Shown piece by piece: positions 32,090-42,029 of a stretch of 43,783 nucleotides of DNA. Source of the stretch: Alkalilacustris brevis (GTDB lineage Bacteria; Pseudomonadota; Alphaproteobacteria; Rhodobacterales; Rhodobacteraceae); contig NZ_QNVJ01000095.1 in the NCBI RefSeq assembly GCF_003350345.1, forward strand, positions 1 through 43,783. The letters run 5' to 3'. The notes below the pieces were generated by a model. The model searched no databases. It had not been told where the DNA came from and saw only the letters and a program-made list of their open reading frames with translations. The first letter of the stretch is position 1. Each line of letters begins with the position of its first letter. The position numbers and the translations under genes are program-made.

Positions 32090-33042
32090 GGACGCAGATT
32101 GTCCGGAACTTCGGCGCCGCTTTCCTCGTAGTAGCGGATCGCGCCGGGGTGCATCGGGATCGGCGTCGAGCCGAGCGCGAACTCGACCGTGGTGTCATTG
32201 GCCGCCGGGTGAATGGCGATCAACTCATCGACATGTTCGAAGAGCACGCGCGTGATCTCATAGGCGAGACCCTCGTCCATCTCTTCATGCACGACCAGCA
32301 CGTTGGGGGTCGAGATCGTCAGCGTGGCTTCACCGATGCCCTCGTAGATGCCTTCACGCAAGGTATAGGCGGCGAAGGTCGGCTCCACCTCGATGGCGTT
32401 GGCGATCTGCTCTTCGGTCAGCGGCACCAGCGCGATGTCGCGGGTGGCGGCCAGGTTCATGATCGAGCTGGTGGGCGGGCCGACGCTCCAGAAACCGGCA
32501 TCGATGTCACCGTCGCGCAGCGCATCCGCGGTTTCATTGAAGTTCAGCCGCTGGGGCTCGAAATCATCATAGGTGATGCCATTGGCCGCCAGCAGGGCCT
32601 GGGCGCTTACCTCGGTGCCCGAGCCGGGCGCCCCGACCGAGACGCGCTTGCCGCGCAGGTCATCGATTCCTGCGATGCCGCTGCCGGCGATGGTGACGAT
32701 CTGCACGGCGTTCGGATAGATTGAGGCCAGTGCGCGCAGCTCGCTCATCTGACGACCTTCGAACGGGTCAGTGCCATTGTAGGCGGCAAAAACCGTGTCG
32801 GCCAGCGCCAGCGCCAGATCGCTGTCAAAGCGCGAGATCAGCGCCATGTTCTCGACCGAGGCGCCCGTTACCTCGGCGGTGGCGCTGGCACCATCGACAT
32901 AGTTTGTGATCAGCTCGGCCAGGCCGCCGCCGTAGGGGTAATACACGCCCCCGGTGCCGCCTGTCGCGATCGACAGATCCTGCGCCTGCGCACCTGTTCC
33001 CAGCGCCAGAACAGCTGCCACGGCGTATGTCAGTTTCTTCAT
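32086..33042 (-). CDS. TAXI-family TRAP solute-binding protein
   Basis: A 318-residue periplasmic binding protein. Signal peptide MKKLTYAVAAVLALGTGAQA is followed by the TAXI opening LSIATGGTGGVYYPYGGGLA, where the glycine-rich TGGTGGVYYP turn is the family hallmark. Further on are the ligand-domain segments KRVSVGAPGSGTEVSAQALL and DAGFWSVGPPTSSIM. TAXI proteins bind carboxylates or amino acids such as glutamate; the ligand here is not known. A GGGAGAAGG site precedes the ATG at 33042; the frame continues upstream without coding signs. It is the first gene of the TAXI-DUF1850-DctQM operon. Confidence 0.94.
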   Translation of the reverse strand: MKKLTYAVAAVLALGTGAQAQDLSIATGGTGGVYYPYGGGLAELITNYVDGASATAEVTGASVENMALISRFDSDLALALADTVFAAYNGTDPFEGRQMSELRALASIYPNAVQIVTIAGSGIAGIDDLRGKRVSVGAPGSGTEVSAQALLAANGITYDDFEPQRLNFNETADALRDGDIDAGFWSVGPPTSSIMNLAATRDIALVPLTEEQIANAIEVEPTFAAYTLREGIYEGIGEATLTISTPNVLVVHEEMDEGLAYEITRVLFEHVDELIAIHPAANDTTVEFALGSTPIPMHPGAIRYYEESGAEVPDNLRP

Positions 33043-33259
33043 GATACCTTCTCCCTGTTTGCAAACGGACGGGGTATCGGGCCCCGTTCCTGCATGGCCC
33101 ATTCACCCTTAAAAATGCGCGCCCTGTCAACCGCCTTGACGAAAAGCGGCCCGTGCCGTGACGTCACGCCGCGGATGGCACAGGGCAGCAGGAGGCGAAG
33201 CCGGTCTTGCTTTGCCGGAGCACGAGCCGAAATCATGGAAATAATTGCGTGGCCGGGGC

Positions 33260-36200
33260 TCAGTAGTCGCGTTCGAAGAAGACCCCGACGCCGCTGCGAC
33301 CCTCGCTGTCGGTGCGGCCGCGAACCGAAACCGAAGGCGAAAGGTCCAGGTTCAGCGACACCTCGCTGCGGCCCTCGGCATCGACAGTCACGTCGGTATA
33401 GACGTTCTCCGTCAGATAACGCCCCACCCTGAGCGCTGCGGTGCCGTCATCGCCCGTGCTGATGTCCAGATCATCCAGTCCGAAACTCTCGCGCAGGTTG
33501 CCCACCAGCCCTTCACCGCCCCGCCCGGCCAGCGTGGCCACCGCCGAGGCAAGCTGTGCTGCCTGAAAGGGCGATAGGCGGCTCAGTTCGCGCCCAAATA
33601 GCAGCCGCGCGACGATTTCTTCCTCGGGCAGTTCCGGCGACGAGATGAAGCTGATCTGCATCGCGTCGGCCTCACCCGCGAAAACGATGCTGGCGGTGAT
33701 GCCATCGGTCGTGGTCGTTGCCGTCAGCCGGATGAAGGGCACGAACCTTCCCTGCAAGCGTGCCACCCCGTCGCTGAGGGTAAAGCGCCGGCCAAGAATA
33801 TCGAGCCGTCCGCGCAGCAGGGTGAACTCGCCCGACGGCACCACATCCAGCGTGGTGCCAGTCAGCCGCAGCGTGCCGCCCAGTTCGGCATCCAGCCCGC
33901 GGCCACGCACGAACACGCGGTTGGGGCTGGACAGGGCGACATCCAGGGTAAAGGCATTGGGCTCGCGCCCATCGGCACGGCGCCCATTGGCGATGACCCG
34001 CGCTGCGCGGCGGGTGGCCAGGCTGGCCGCGCTTTCGTTGACGTGGATAAGGTTGGGGATGTACTCGCCTGCGCCCAGCCCGCTTGAGGGTATGCGCACC
34101 TCGGTTCCGTCAAGGAACAGATCACCCGCGATACGGCCCTGGCTGCGCAGCAGCCCGCCGGTGATCGCCAGATTGCCGGAGACGCGGGTCTCGAAGATGC
34201 GGCGGTCGCTGATTCGGGCGCGGTCCAGCGTGACGGAAAGGTCGGCTGGCAGGACACCGGGCTGAAGCCCGATGCTGCCGTTGATCCCCAAGCTGCCACC
34301 GCCCTGCACCTGTGCTGCGGCATCGACCTGCATGGAACCGCCGCCAAGCTGCGCGCTGCCCGAAATTTCCTCAAGCGTCACGCCCTGCTGCGGCGCCACG
34401 GCGCGTGCGCCACTGGTCGTGACCGTACCCGACACGGTATCAAGCCCGGGGCGGCCCTGAATCCGCAGGTCGTATTGCGCCAGCCCCTGCACATTCACCG
34501 GCTCGTGAAACGGGTTGGACAGTGCCAGGTTGGCAGTGCCGGTTATTGCCAGGTCGGCCGTCAGGTCGCGCGCCATGTTGCCGGTGACACGCGCGTCTAT
34601 CCCGCCCGGCCCGGTGCCGGAAAGGTCAAGTGCATAGCCATCGCCCGGCCCGTCGACGATCTGTCCGCCAAATGTGACCGGGCCGCGCAACTCCGGCACG
34701 ATCAGCCCCAGATCGGCCAGCCTGACCGACAGATCCATCAGCCGCCGCGCGCCCTCTACCTCGGCGCTGGCCGAGGCGGTCAATTGCGGATTTTCCAACG
34801 TGAAACGGTCAAGCTCGAACAACTCGCCGCGCTGAAAGCCCGCGAGGCTGAGCTGACTGCGCCCGCGCCAGAGCCGATCCACCGGTCCCAGGCCCAGCGC
34901 CAGGTCACGGGCTTCAGCCTCGAGGGAAAGGCGCCGGTCGGAGCCATCGTCGAACAAATGTGCCTGCGCGTCGAGCGTGCCGCCATAGCCTGCGCCAAGC
35001 GCAGCGAGGTCGCTGAACCGGAACTCGGCCACCAGGTCGCTTGCTTTTTCAGCGATCCGACCGCGTGCCTCGGCCGAAAGGGCGCTGGCCGACAGCGCGA
35101 AATGCGCGATGTCGAAATCGCCGCCTTGATGCGTTGCATCCAGCCGAAGGGTGCTTTCCCCGCGAAGCAGCCGGTCAAGCTGCGCGATGCCGACTGTCAG
35201 ATCCTGCCCCTCGGCGGTGAAATGAACGCTTTGCGCGCCGTCGGTATCGGCAAAGCGGCCTTCGGCGGCCAACGCACCGCCATAGCCTGCCCCCAGCACC
35301 GAAAGATCGGCCAGGTCGACCGTTCCGCTGACCCGGCTGTGCAGGCTGCCGATGAACCCGTCGAGATCGGCCTCGAGCTGTTGCGCCCGCAGGGCAAAAC
35401 GGTCGATATGGGTGCCGTCGGCGTCGCGCCGCAGATCGGCCTCTATGCTGCTGGCCCCTTGCAGCAGGCGATCAAGCTCGGGCTGGTCGGCGCGCAGATC
35501 GCGGCCGTTGACCGACGCGCGCAGATCGAATGCCCCTGAAAACAGTTCCACATCGCCCTCGACCTGGCCCGAGAGCGCGCCGCCCAACTCGCGCCCGGCC
35601 AGCGCCGAGAAACGGTGCAATGCCAAAAGCCGCGCCTCAAGCTCTAACGCCATGTCCAGCCCGCGCAATTGGGCAGTACCGCTCAGCCCGTAATCGCGCC
35701 CCGACAGAACCAGCCGTTCGAGCGTGAGCGCTCCGCCCTGTTCCCAGTTCAGCCGGGCGTTGCCGCGCACCCTTTCGCCCAGCGCTTCGGCCAGGGCGGG
35801 GTCGCCGGGGGCCAGGCCTTCAGCGGCGAAATCGAAGGCTGCCGCCAGCCCGGGCACCGCGCCCGGCATACTGGCGGCGGTGATCTGCCCTTCGCCGGTC
35901 AGCCGCAGCAGCCCAATGCCCAGGCCGGGCCGCGAAAACCCGGCAACCGAGATGTCTCCGCGCCAGTCTTCGCCGCGCGCGGCATCGAAATCCAGATCGA
36001 GCCGTGCGCGGTCGATCCGGGTGCGCGGCCCCGCGGCGGGCAGCAGCACGGGGCGGCTTTCGGGGTCTGCTATTTCGCCATGCAGCTGGATCAGTTCGGG
36101 CAGCCCATCGGCGCCGATTGCGACATTCCCTATCAGCCTCAGCGCATTGGCGCGCAGGTCAAGCGTGCTCAGCTCCATCCGCCCGTCGGGAAAGCGTGCG

Positions 36201-37120
36201 CCTTCGGCCTCAACGCGGATATCCTCGCCGAAGAAGTCGCGAAACTCGGGCGCAAACAGCGGCGCGATATCACCGCCAAGCGCGGCGCGGAAACGTTGGG
36301 TGCGCGCGGCGGGGTCTTCGGCGTCGTCATCGCCCTCGGAAAGCAGCGCCACCTCGCCCGACAGGCGTTCCTGCCCGTCGGTTTCCAGCCCGATCTGCGC
36401 CACGAAATCATCAAGCAGCCCTTCGCCGGCAATCGACAGGGCGATATCGGGGCGGCCGGGGATGTTGAGCAGATTGGCCGCGATTCCGTCCTCGGCCTCG
36501 CGCACATGCAGATCGAGCGAGAGGATGCGCGTGGCGTTGCTGTAGGCCCCATCAAGCGTGAGTGCGCCCATCTCGCCATCGACACGCTCGATCGCGATAT
36601 TTGCGCTACCCTCGCCACCGGCAAGCTGCGCGCCACCGTCAAGGGTGACGACCGCCTCTGCACCGAAAAGCGCCTCGCCCAGAACGACGCGCCCGGCCGA
36701 TACCTGCCCGACCCGCAGCGAAACCGGCAGCTCGGGCAGGGCAAAAGGCGTGGCTTCGGGGCTGGGGCCTTGGCTGGCGCCCCAGCCGGGCATCCGCTCC
36801 AGGATGATTTCCTCGGCGGCAAGCTCGTTGACCTCGACCTGCCGGCGCAACAGCGCGGCGCGATTCCAGTCAAGCACCGCGCCGCGCAGGGTAAGCCACA
36901 CACCGTCCTCGTCGGCGATGGTCATCTCACGGATGGTGGCGCGCGACGACAGTGCGCCCTCGAACCCGATGATGCGCACCTCGCGCCCTGCATCCGACAG
37001 GAAATCCTGCAAGGTCCGTGTCAGGAAGCTTGCGTCTTCCTCGTTGGCTGTCGCAGGCAGGGCCGGCACCAGGGCCAGCGACACGATCAGGACAAGTCTG
37101 GCGATGATCCGTTCCAGCAT
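33260..37120 (-). CDS. tamB: Translocation and assembly module inner-membrane protein TamB
   Basis: A 1286-residue AsmA-like/TamB protein. An N-terminal anchor or signal (MLERIIARLVLIVSLALVPA) is followed by a long periplasmic body of repeated beta-strands rich in the pattern L-D-L-R-A/A-G-x-G-Y-G-G-x-L-x-A, which appears at least three times (GAGYGGALAAEG, GAGYGGTLDAQA and a similar site). The C-terminal TamB domain has DVVPSGEFTLLRGRLDILGRRF, IRLTATTTTDGI and AARLLFGRELSRLSPFQ-like segments and ends FFERDY. It forms a lipid or protein bridge with TamA to the outer membrane. Its start overlaps the tamA stop by one base (TGATG), so the two are translated together. Confidence 0.94.
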   Translation of the reverse strand: MLERIIARLVLIVSLALVPALPATANEEDASFLTRTLQDFLSDAGREVRIIGFEGALSSRATIREMTIADEDGVWLTLRGAVLDWNRAALLRRQVEVNELAAEEIILERMPGWGASQGPSPEATPFALPELPVSLRVGQVSAGRVVLGEALFGAEAVVTLDGGAQLAGGEGSANIAIERVDGEMGALTLDGAYSNATRILSLDLHVREAEDGIAANLLNIPGRPDIALSIAGEGLLDDFVAQIGLETDGQERLSGEVALLSEGDDDAEDPAARTQRFRAALGGDIAPLFAPEFRDFFGEDIRVEAEGARFPDGRMELSTLDLRANALRLIGNVAIGADGLPELIQLHGEIADPESRPVLLPAAGPRTRIDRARLDLDFDAARGEDWRGDISVAGFSRPGLGIGLLRLTGEGQITAASMPGAVPGLAAAFDFAAEGLAPGDPALAEALGERVRGNARLNWEQGGALTLERLVLSGRDYGLSGTAQLRGLDMALELEARLLALHRFSALAGRELGGALSGQVEGDVELFSGAFDLRASVNGRDLRADQPELDRLLQGASSIEADLRRDADGTHIDRFALRAQQLEADLDGFIGSLHSRVSGTVDLADLSVLGAGYGGALAAEGRFADTDGAQSVHFTAEGQDLTVGIAQLDRLLRGESTLRLDATHQGGDFDIAHFALSASALSAEARGRIAEKASDLVAEFRFSDLAALGAGYGGTLDAQAHLFDDGSDRRLSLEAEARDLALGLGPVDRLWRGRSQLSLAGFQRGELFELDRFTLENPQLTASASAEVEGARRLMDLSVRLADLGLIVPELRGPVTFGGQIVDGPGDGYALDLSGTGPGGIDARVTGNMARDLTADLAITGTANLALSNPFHEPVNVQGLAQYDLRIQGRPGLDTVSGTVTTSGARAVAPQQGVTLEEISGSAQLGGGSMQVDAAAQVQGGGSLGINGSIGLQPGVLPADLSVTLDRARISDRRIFETRVSGNLAITGGLLRSQGRIAGDLFLDGTEVRIPSSGLGAGEYIPNLIHVNESAASLATRRAARVIANGRRADGREPNAFTLDVALSSPNRVFVRGRGLDAELGGTLRLTGTTLDVVPSGEFTLLRGRLDILGRRFTLSDGVARLQGRFVPFIRLTATTTTDGITASIVFAGEADAMQISFISSPELPEEEIVARLLFGRELSRLSPFQAAQLASAVATLAGRGGEGLVGNLRESFGLDDLDISTGDDGTAALRVGRYLTENVYTDVTVDAEGRSEVSLNLDLSPSVSVRGRTDSEGRSGVGVFFERDY

Positions 37121-38955
37121 CAGAAGGCCTGCCCGATCCCGATATAGAGTTGCGCCCCGTCGCCGGTATCGCCGCGCACCGGAAAACCGACATCCAGCCG
37201 GATCGGACCGATGCCGGTGGCATAGCGCACGCCAAGCCCGGCGCCGGCGTGCCAGCCGGCGTTGCCACCAAAGCTGCCATCGCCCACGAGCCCGGCATCG
37301 GCGAAGCCGACAACGCCGATATTCTCGGTCACGCGCGCGCGCACCTCGGCCGAGAGTGCGGCAAAGCTGCGCCCGCCCGAGCCGACGCCGCCCACATTCA
37401 CCCCCAGAGAGCGGTAAGGCTGGCCGCGCACGGTGCCGCCTCCGCCCGAGTAGAACAGGTAATCGCGCGGTGTCCCTTCGATGCTGGCCCCGACTACAGA
37501 TCCAAGCTGCACCCGCCCGGCCAACACGAAGCCGCGTCCCGCGCCGACCCCGTAATAGGCACGCCCGTCAAGACGGAACTGCGCCCCCGAATCTGCGCCG
37601 GTGAGGCCAAGGAACGGTGTTGCCCGTGCATCGATATAGGTGCCCGAGGTGGCGTTTGTGTCGCTGTCGCGGCGATCCCAGTTCACGCCGATCGGCAGCG
37701 CCAGTGTGCTGCGGGTTCTGCGCCCTGCGGCATCTTCGGTGCGTTCGCGCAAGTACGCGATGCCGGCCTCGCCGGTCAGGCGGTCGGAAAAGAAATGCGT
37801 CACGCCCACATCGACGGTGCCCAGGATGGAATCGTAATCATCGACATCGACGGTGCGCAACTCGCCCCCGAAACTGAGCGTGGTCTCCGGCGTGAAGGTC
37901 GCCGGGCGGCTGAACCGTGCGGCAAAGCGATAGTCGCGCCCGCCACTGCTGGCACCGATGCGTCCGATCTCGCCGTCAAGGCGCAGCCGCTCGGCCCCGC
38001 CCAGCAGGTTGCGGTGCAGCCAGAAGGCGCTCAGCCGCACCCCCTCGACCGTGTCAAGCTCGGCACCAAAGCCGATCCGCCTGAGCGGCGCCTCGATCAG
38101 GGTGGCGGTGATGTCGAGCGTGTCGTCCGCGCCGATATCATCGGATTCGGACATGGCGACCGATCCGAAAGTGCCGGTGCGCCGCAGCCGGCGCGCGGCG
38201 CGCTCTATGGCCTCGGGGTTGAATACCTCGCCCTCGGGCAGGCCGGCGATCTGGCGGACCCGTTCGGCGCGCGTGCGCTCGTTGCCTTCGACGATGAGGC
38301 GGCCGAATCGCAGTTGCGGGCCGGGGGTGAAGCGCAGGAGCGCATCGAGCGTGGCATCGCGATGATCGGCAGTGATCCGGCTTTCCGCTTCGGTGGCCTT
38401 GGCATGACCTTGCGCGCGCCAGCCGTCGACCACGGCCTGCGCGGTATCGCGGATGATCGGGCTGCGCGCGGTGCGCCCCGGTGCGAACTCCTCGGGCAGA
38501 TCCGTGCCGGGTGCCATCGGCACGACTTCGGCCCGCGCGAAGGTGAAGGCGGGGCCGGGATGCACGGTGATGCTGATTTCGCGGATGTCCTGCGGCAGTT
38601 CCAGCGGTGAAAAGGCCGCGGCTTCGCGCCCGTCGATGCGCACCTCGACCACACCCGAATAATGGCCTGCGGCATAAAGCGCGCCGACCTGCCGCCCGTA
38701 TTCCGAGTTGGCAATGGCAAAGAGTTCCTGCGGGTCGTTGACGCCTTCGCGCCGGGCCTGAAGCAGCGGCGAGGCACCGCGCAGGGCCTCGACAAGCGCC
38801 TCATCCGCGCCCGGTGCGGAGAAACGTATCGCGTCGATTGCCCAGACTGGCATGGCCGCCGCCAGAAGCGCCGCAACTCCGAAGCCCTGCAGCCACCTCC
38901 GGCCTTTCTGAAACCGCCCCCGCTGACCCAATTCGCAACTCGCAATGAAACGCAT
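37120..38955 (-). CDS. tamA: TamA outer-membrane assembly protein (Omp85 family)
   Basis: A 611-residue Omp85 protein. A signal peptide covers about residues 1-39 and has an unusually long, basic lead (MRFIASCELGQRGRFQKGRR) before the hydrophobic core. POTRA domains (about 40-300) include RFGRLIVEGNERTRAERVRQIAGL, and the C-terminal barrel has the NWDRRDSDTNATSG motif, a VRGQPYRSLG motif and a final IGIGQAF. Together with TamB it supports outer-membrane biogenesis. The start at 38955 opens the signal peptide; the frame extends to 39066 only by chance. It is downstream of pyrG across a terminator palindrome, so it probably has its own promoter. Confidence 0.92.
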   Translation of the reverse strand: MRFIASCELGQRGRFQKGRRWLQGFGVAALLAAAMPVWAIDAIRFSAPGADEALVEALRGASPLLQARREGVNDPQELFAIANSEYGRQVGALYAAGHYSGVVEVRIDGREAAAFSPLELPQDIREISITVHPGPAFTFARAEVVPMAPGTDLPEEFAPGRTARSPIIRDTAQAVVDGWRAQGHAKATEAESRITADHRDATLDALLRFTPGPQLRFGRLIVEGNERTRAERVRQIAGLPEGEVFNPEAIERAARRLRRTGTFGSVAMSESDDIGADDTLDITATLIEAPLRRIGFGAELDTVEGVRLSAFWLHRNLLGGAERLRLDGEIGRIGASSGGRDYRFAARFSRPATFTPETTLSFGGELRTVDVDDYDSILGTVDVGVTHFFSDRLTGEAGIAYLRERTEDAAGRRTRSTLALPIGVNWDRRDSDTNATSGTYIDARATPFLGLTGADSGAQFRLDGRAYYGVGAGRGFVLAGRVQLGSVVGASIEGTPRDYLFYSGGGGTVRGQPYRSLGVNVGGVGSGGRSFAALSAEVRARVTENIGVVGFADAGLVGDGSFGGNAGWHAGAGLGVRYATGIGPIRLDVGFPVRGDTGDGAQLYIGIGQAF

Positions 38956-39081
38956 GGGTGCAGTCTCGCATGTTGCGCCGCGGCCCACAATGCGCTTTGC
39001 CGTGTGTTGCGCGGTGCGCGCGCGGAACCTTGCCACCTGCGGGCCTGCCGGGGCCGCGGCCCTCAAACCCCGACCGTTCGG

Positions 39082-39106
39082 CCCTGACAGGCCGGGCCTG
39101 TCAGGG
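39082..39106. terminator. Near-perfect palindrome 3' of pyrG
   Basis: Two exact 12-base arms, CCCTGACAGGCC (39082-39093) and GGCCTGTCAGGG (39095-39106), surround a single base. It begins 36 bases after the pyrG stop codon on the minus strand. It directly abuts copy C of the dispersed motif. It is probably the transcription end of pyrG; on the plus strand the stem is followed by AGGATATTTTTG. Confidence 0.6.
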
Positions 39107-39128
39107 AGGATATTTTTGCCAAGAAGAA
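39106..39128 (-). repeat. Dispersed 3'-end motif, copy C (degenerate)
   Basis: On the minus strand it reads CTTCTTGGC, then AAAAATATCCTC, matching the core of copies A and B with about three changes. It lies 14 bases after the pyrG stop codon in the same direction, and the 39082-39106 palindrome takes the place of the GCCGAAGG tail. Confidence 0.55.
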
Positions 39129-39141
39129 GTTGCCGCGCGCT

Positions 39142-40785
39142 TCAGACCAGGCGCGAGACCTCGACCGCGGCGCGCACGAAATCGGCAAAGAGCGGATGCG
39201 GCGCGAAGGGTTTCGATTTCAGCTCGGGGTGGAACTGGACACCGATGAACCAGGGGTGGTTCTGGTACTCGACGATTTCCGGCAACCGGCCGTCGGGCGA
39301 CATGCCTGAAAATTTCAGCCCGGATTCCTCGAGCTTTTCCCGGTACTTGATATCCACCTCATAACGGTGGCGGTGGCGTTCCTCGATCTGGGTGCCGCCA
39401 TAGATCCCGGCCACGCGCGACCCTTCGGCGAGAATGGCCGCATAGGCACCCAGCCGCATGGTGCCGCCCTTGTCGTCATCAGTGCTGCGCCGCAAGGTAT
39501 GGGTGCCCTGCACCCACTCCTTGAGGTGATAGACAATCGGCGTAAAACGCCGCGCGCCGGCCTCGTGGTCGAACTCCTCGCTGCCTGCATCGCTCAGCCC
39601 GGCCATATTGCGCGCGGCCTCGATCACCGCCATTTGCATCCCCAGGCAGATACCCAGATAGGGAATCTTCTTTTCGCGGGCGAATTGCGCGGCCTTGATC
39701 TTGCCTTCGGTGCCGCGCTCGCCGAATCCGCCGGGCACGAGGATGGCGTGAAAACTCTCCAGATGCGGGGCCGGGTCTTCGGTCTCAAAAATCTCGGAAT
39801 CGATCCATTCGGCGCGGACCCGCACGCGGTTGGCCATGCCGCCGTGGGTCAGGGCCTCCTTGATCGATTTGTAGGCATCCTCAAGCTGGGTGTATTTGCC
39901 CACGATGGCCACGCGCACTTCGCCCTCGGCATGGTCGAGCCGGTCCATCACGTCTTCCCAGCGTGACAGGTCAGGGCGCGGCGCGGGCGAGATGGCGAAA
40001 GCGTCCAGCACGGCCTGGTCCAGCCCTGCACGGTGATAGGCCAGCGGCGCCTCGTAGATCGATTTCAGGTCATAGGCCGGGATCACGGCATCGGGCCGCA
40101 CATTGCAGAACAGCGCGATCTTCTGCCGCTCCTTCTCGGGGATCGGCTGCTCCGATCGGCAGACCAGCACATCGGGCGCGATGCCGATGGCGCGCAGTTC
40201 CTTGACCGAATGCTGCGTGGGCTTGGTCTTCAACTCGCCGCTGGCCGCAAGATATGGCAGCAGCGTCAGGTGCATGAAGATGCACTGGCCGCGCGGGCGC
40301 TCATGGGCGAACTGGCGGATCGCCTCGAAAAAGGGCAGCCCCTCGATATCGCCCACGGTGCCGCCGATCTCGCACAGCATGAAATCGACCTCTTCGGCGC
40401 CGACGGCCAGGAAATCCTTGATCTCGTTGGTGACGTGAGGGATCACCTGGATGGTCTTGCCCAGGTAGTCGCCGCGGCGTTCTTTCTCGAGCACGTTGGA
40501 GTAGATCCGCCCCGAGGACACCGAATCGGTGGCGCGGGCCGACACCCCGGTGAAACGTTCGTAATGGCCGAGGTCGAGGTCGGTTTCGGCGCCATCGTCG
40601 GTGACGAAGACCTCGCCATGCTCAAAGGGTGACATCGTGCCGGGATCAACATTCAGGTAGGGATCGAGCTTGCGCAACCGCACCGAAAAGCCGCGTGCCT
40701 GCAGAAGTGCCCCCAGCGCGGCCGAGGCAAGCCCCTTGCCAAGGCTGGAGACGACCCCCCCGGTAATGAAAACATAACGTGCCAT
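39142..40785 (-). CDS. pyrG: CTP synthase
   Basis: A 547-residue enzyme making CTP from UTP, ATP and glutamine. The synthase domain opens [22 protein letters not shown], the P-loop-like start of all CTP synthases, and has [20 protein letters not shown] and [11 protein letters not shown]. The C-terminal glutamine amidotransferase domain has the nucleophile cysteine in YLGICLGMQ and the histidine-glutamate pair in FIGVQFHPE. Length and motifs are complete. It follows secG on the same strand after a 159-base gap. That gap holds a TTGCAG 17 bases before TATTTC as the best, weak, promoter match. A hairpin and repeat motif end the gene. Confidence 0.97.
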   Translation of the reverse strand: MARYVFITGGVVSSLGKGLASAALGALLQARGFSVRLRKLDPYLNVDPGTMSPFEHGEVFVTDDGAETDLDLGHYERFTGVSARATDSVSSGRIYSNVLEKERRGDYLGKTIQVIPHVTNEIKDFLAVGAEEVDFMLCEIGGTVGDIEGLPFFEAIRQFAHERPRGQCIFMHLTLLPYLAASGELKTKPTQHSVKELRAIGIAPDVLVCRSEQPIPEKERQKIALFCNVRPDAVIPAYDLKSIYEAPLAYHRAGLDQAVLDAFAISPAPRPDLSRWEDVMDRLDHAEGEVRVAIVGKYTQLEDAYKSIKEALTHGGMANRVRVRAEWIDSEIFETEDPAPHLESFHAILVPGGFGERGTEGKIKAAQFAREKKIPYLGICLGMQMAVIEAARNMAGLSDAGSEEFDHEAGARRFTPIVYHLKEWVQGTHTLRRSTDDDKGGTMRLGAYAAILAEGSRVAGIYGGTQIEERHRHRYEVDIKYREKLEESGLKFSGMSPDGRLPEIVEYQNHPWFIGVQFHPELKSKPFAPHPLFADFVRAAVEVSRLV

Positions 40786-40944
40786 TCGGCGGCGTCCCCC
40801 GTGCTATGGCGTGGTTCGGGCAGTGCTCCGAAAGCCTGCATCACGGGATTGGAGAAATACTCTATTCCCGCGCAGGCTGCAACCGCCCGCCCCAATATAC
40901 TGTTGCGGTTTCTACTTGGCCCTCAAGGCGTGGTAGCTAGCGCC

Positions 40945-41310
40945 TCAGTCGGCGCGCGGCGGTGTAAGCGGTGCGTCGTCAGCCGGCGGCGGCAGCAGGT
41001 CGTCAGCCGCAGGCGGGGCCGCGGGTGCGGTATCTGATGCCGGCGGCGGTGTCGTCAGCCGGTCAAGCACCGAGGTGCTTGCCGAACGCTGTGCAGCCAG
41101 AATCGTCAGCGTGAGCGATGTCGCGATGAAGGCAATGGCCAGCGCCCAGGTCACCTTGCCCAGCGGCGAAAGTGCCGGCCGGCTGGCGCCTGCGGCACCG
41201 CCGCCGCCTCCGCCCATGCCCAGGCCACCGCCTTCAGAGCGCTGCAGAAGCACCACACCGATGATGCCCAGCGCCAGCAGAAGGTGAACGATCAGAACGA
41301 CATTTTCCAT
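40945..41310 (-). CDS. secG: Preprotein translocase subunit SecG
   Basis: A 121-residue protein with two membrane helices (about 3-21 and 53-72). The first is followed by the SecG signature LLQRSEGGGLGMGG in the cytosolic loop. It stabilises the SecYE channel during protein export. A proline- and alanine-rich tail (from about residue 80, many PP pairs and acidic residues) follows, as in many alphaproteobacterial SecG proteins. The start is the ATG at 41310; a GTG codon directly before it is also in frame. No strong ribosome site is seen. Confidence 0.93.
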   Translation of the reverse strand: MENVVLIVHLLLALGIIGVVLLQRSEGGGLGMGGGGGGAAGASRPALSPLGKVTWALAIAFIATSLTLTILAAQRSASTSVLDRLTTPPPASDTAPAAPPAADDLLPPPADDAPLTPPRAD

Positions 41311-41454
41311 CACACATGCCCAAATTGCCCTGCGCCCATTTAGGCCGATGAAAGCTGCGCCGCAACCCCCCGTGCCGGGGCGTGCCGGGCATTCATTCCG
41401 CCCGGTGCCGTGCGGGATGTCCTGTGTGCCCGCCCGATATGACCGATACGCAAG

Positions 41455-41481
41455 AAAAAAGGCGGTGGAAATTCCACCGCC
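41455..41481 (-). terminator. Intrinsic terminator of the 64-residue protein gene
   Basis: On the minus strand, GGCGGTGGAA pairs exactly with TTCCACCGCC (41461-41481) and is followed at once by six T residues (41460-41455). This is the clearest Rho-independent terminator in the window. It lies 28 bases after the gene's stop codon and separates it from secG. Confidence 0.9.
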
Positions 41482-41508
41482 TTCCCAGATTTCGGAACAT
41501 TCCGAAAA

Positions 41509-41703
41509 TCAGTTCGCAGCCACCGCAGCGGCAATCAGAACCAGCAGCATGATCGGCACGACGATGCCGGCCGACGATTTGCGGGTTTCTTCAACGATGA
41601 TTTCCGGCTCGATAACCGGTTCAGCATATTTGCTGCCGTGGCCACCGGCGAAAGCGGTGGAAGCAGCGGCCGAAAGCACGGCGGCAAGAGCGATCTTCTT
41701 CAT
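41509..41703 (-). CDS. Small secreted, membrane-anchored protein, unknown function
   Basis: A 64-residue protein. A signal peptide (MKKIALAAVLSAAASTAFAG) is followed by a short acidic stretch (EPVIEPEIIVEET, residues 28-40) and a C-terminal membrane helix (IVVPIMLLVLIAAAVAAN). The start is fixed by GGAGG 6 bases upstream. Together with its strong terminator this suggests a short, possibly abundant transcript. I have seen similar short proteins in Rhodobacteraceae genomes, sometimes misnamed ferrochelatase, but I know no function. It may act as an envelope or membrane-complex accessory. Confidence 0.8.
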   Translation of the reverse strand: MKKIALAAVLSAAASTAFAGGHGSKYAEPVIEPEIIVEETRKSSAGIVVPIMLLVLIAAAVAAN

Positions 41704-42029
41704 ATCAACCTCCAGAATCTGCCCACGCCATGATTTAGTGAGGACGGCGCGGGCACCCAAGACTGTACCTCGTGAGAAACCTGAAAGCATCTTGAAAACT
41801 CAAATGCAACGGGTCTCGCACGCGATCAGGGGCAGTTTGCGCCGGCATCGTCAATTTGGCAACACCTTACATCACGAAAACGTGTGGAATCAGCCGCAAA
41901 ACGCGCGATCCTCATGCAAAGCATGGCGAATTGGAGATGGCTCCAACCGCACCAGGCTGCGTAACCCCGGCCGAGGCGTCGCTGCTGCACCGCAAGGTAG
42001 CTGCCCGGAGCGTCGGTTGCCGCAGCGGT
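41704..42029. other. Intergenic region upstream of the 64-residue protein gene
   Basis: This 326-base stretch lies between htpX and the small gene, both leftward. It is less GC-rich in its middle (41770-41930). I see no credible gene, tRNA or strong hairpin. It should contain the promoter of the small gene, but no convincing -35/-10 pair could be read. Confidence 0.5.
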
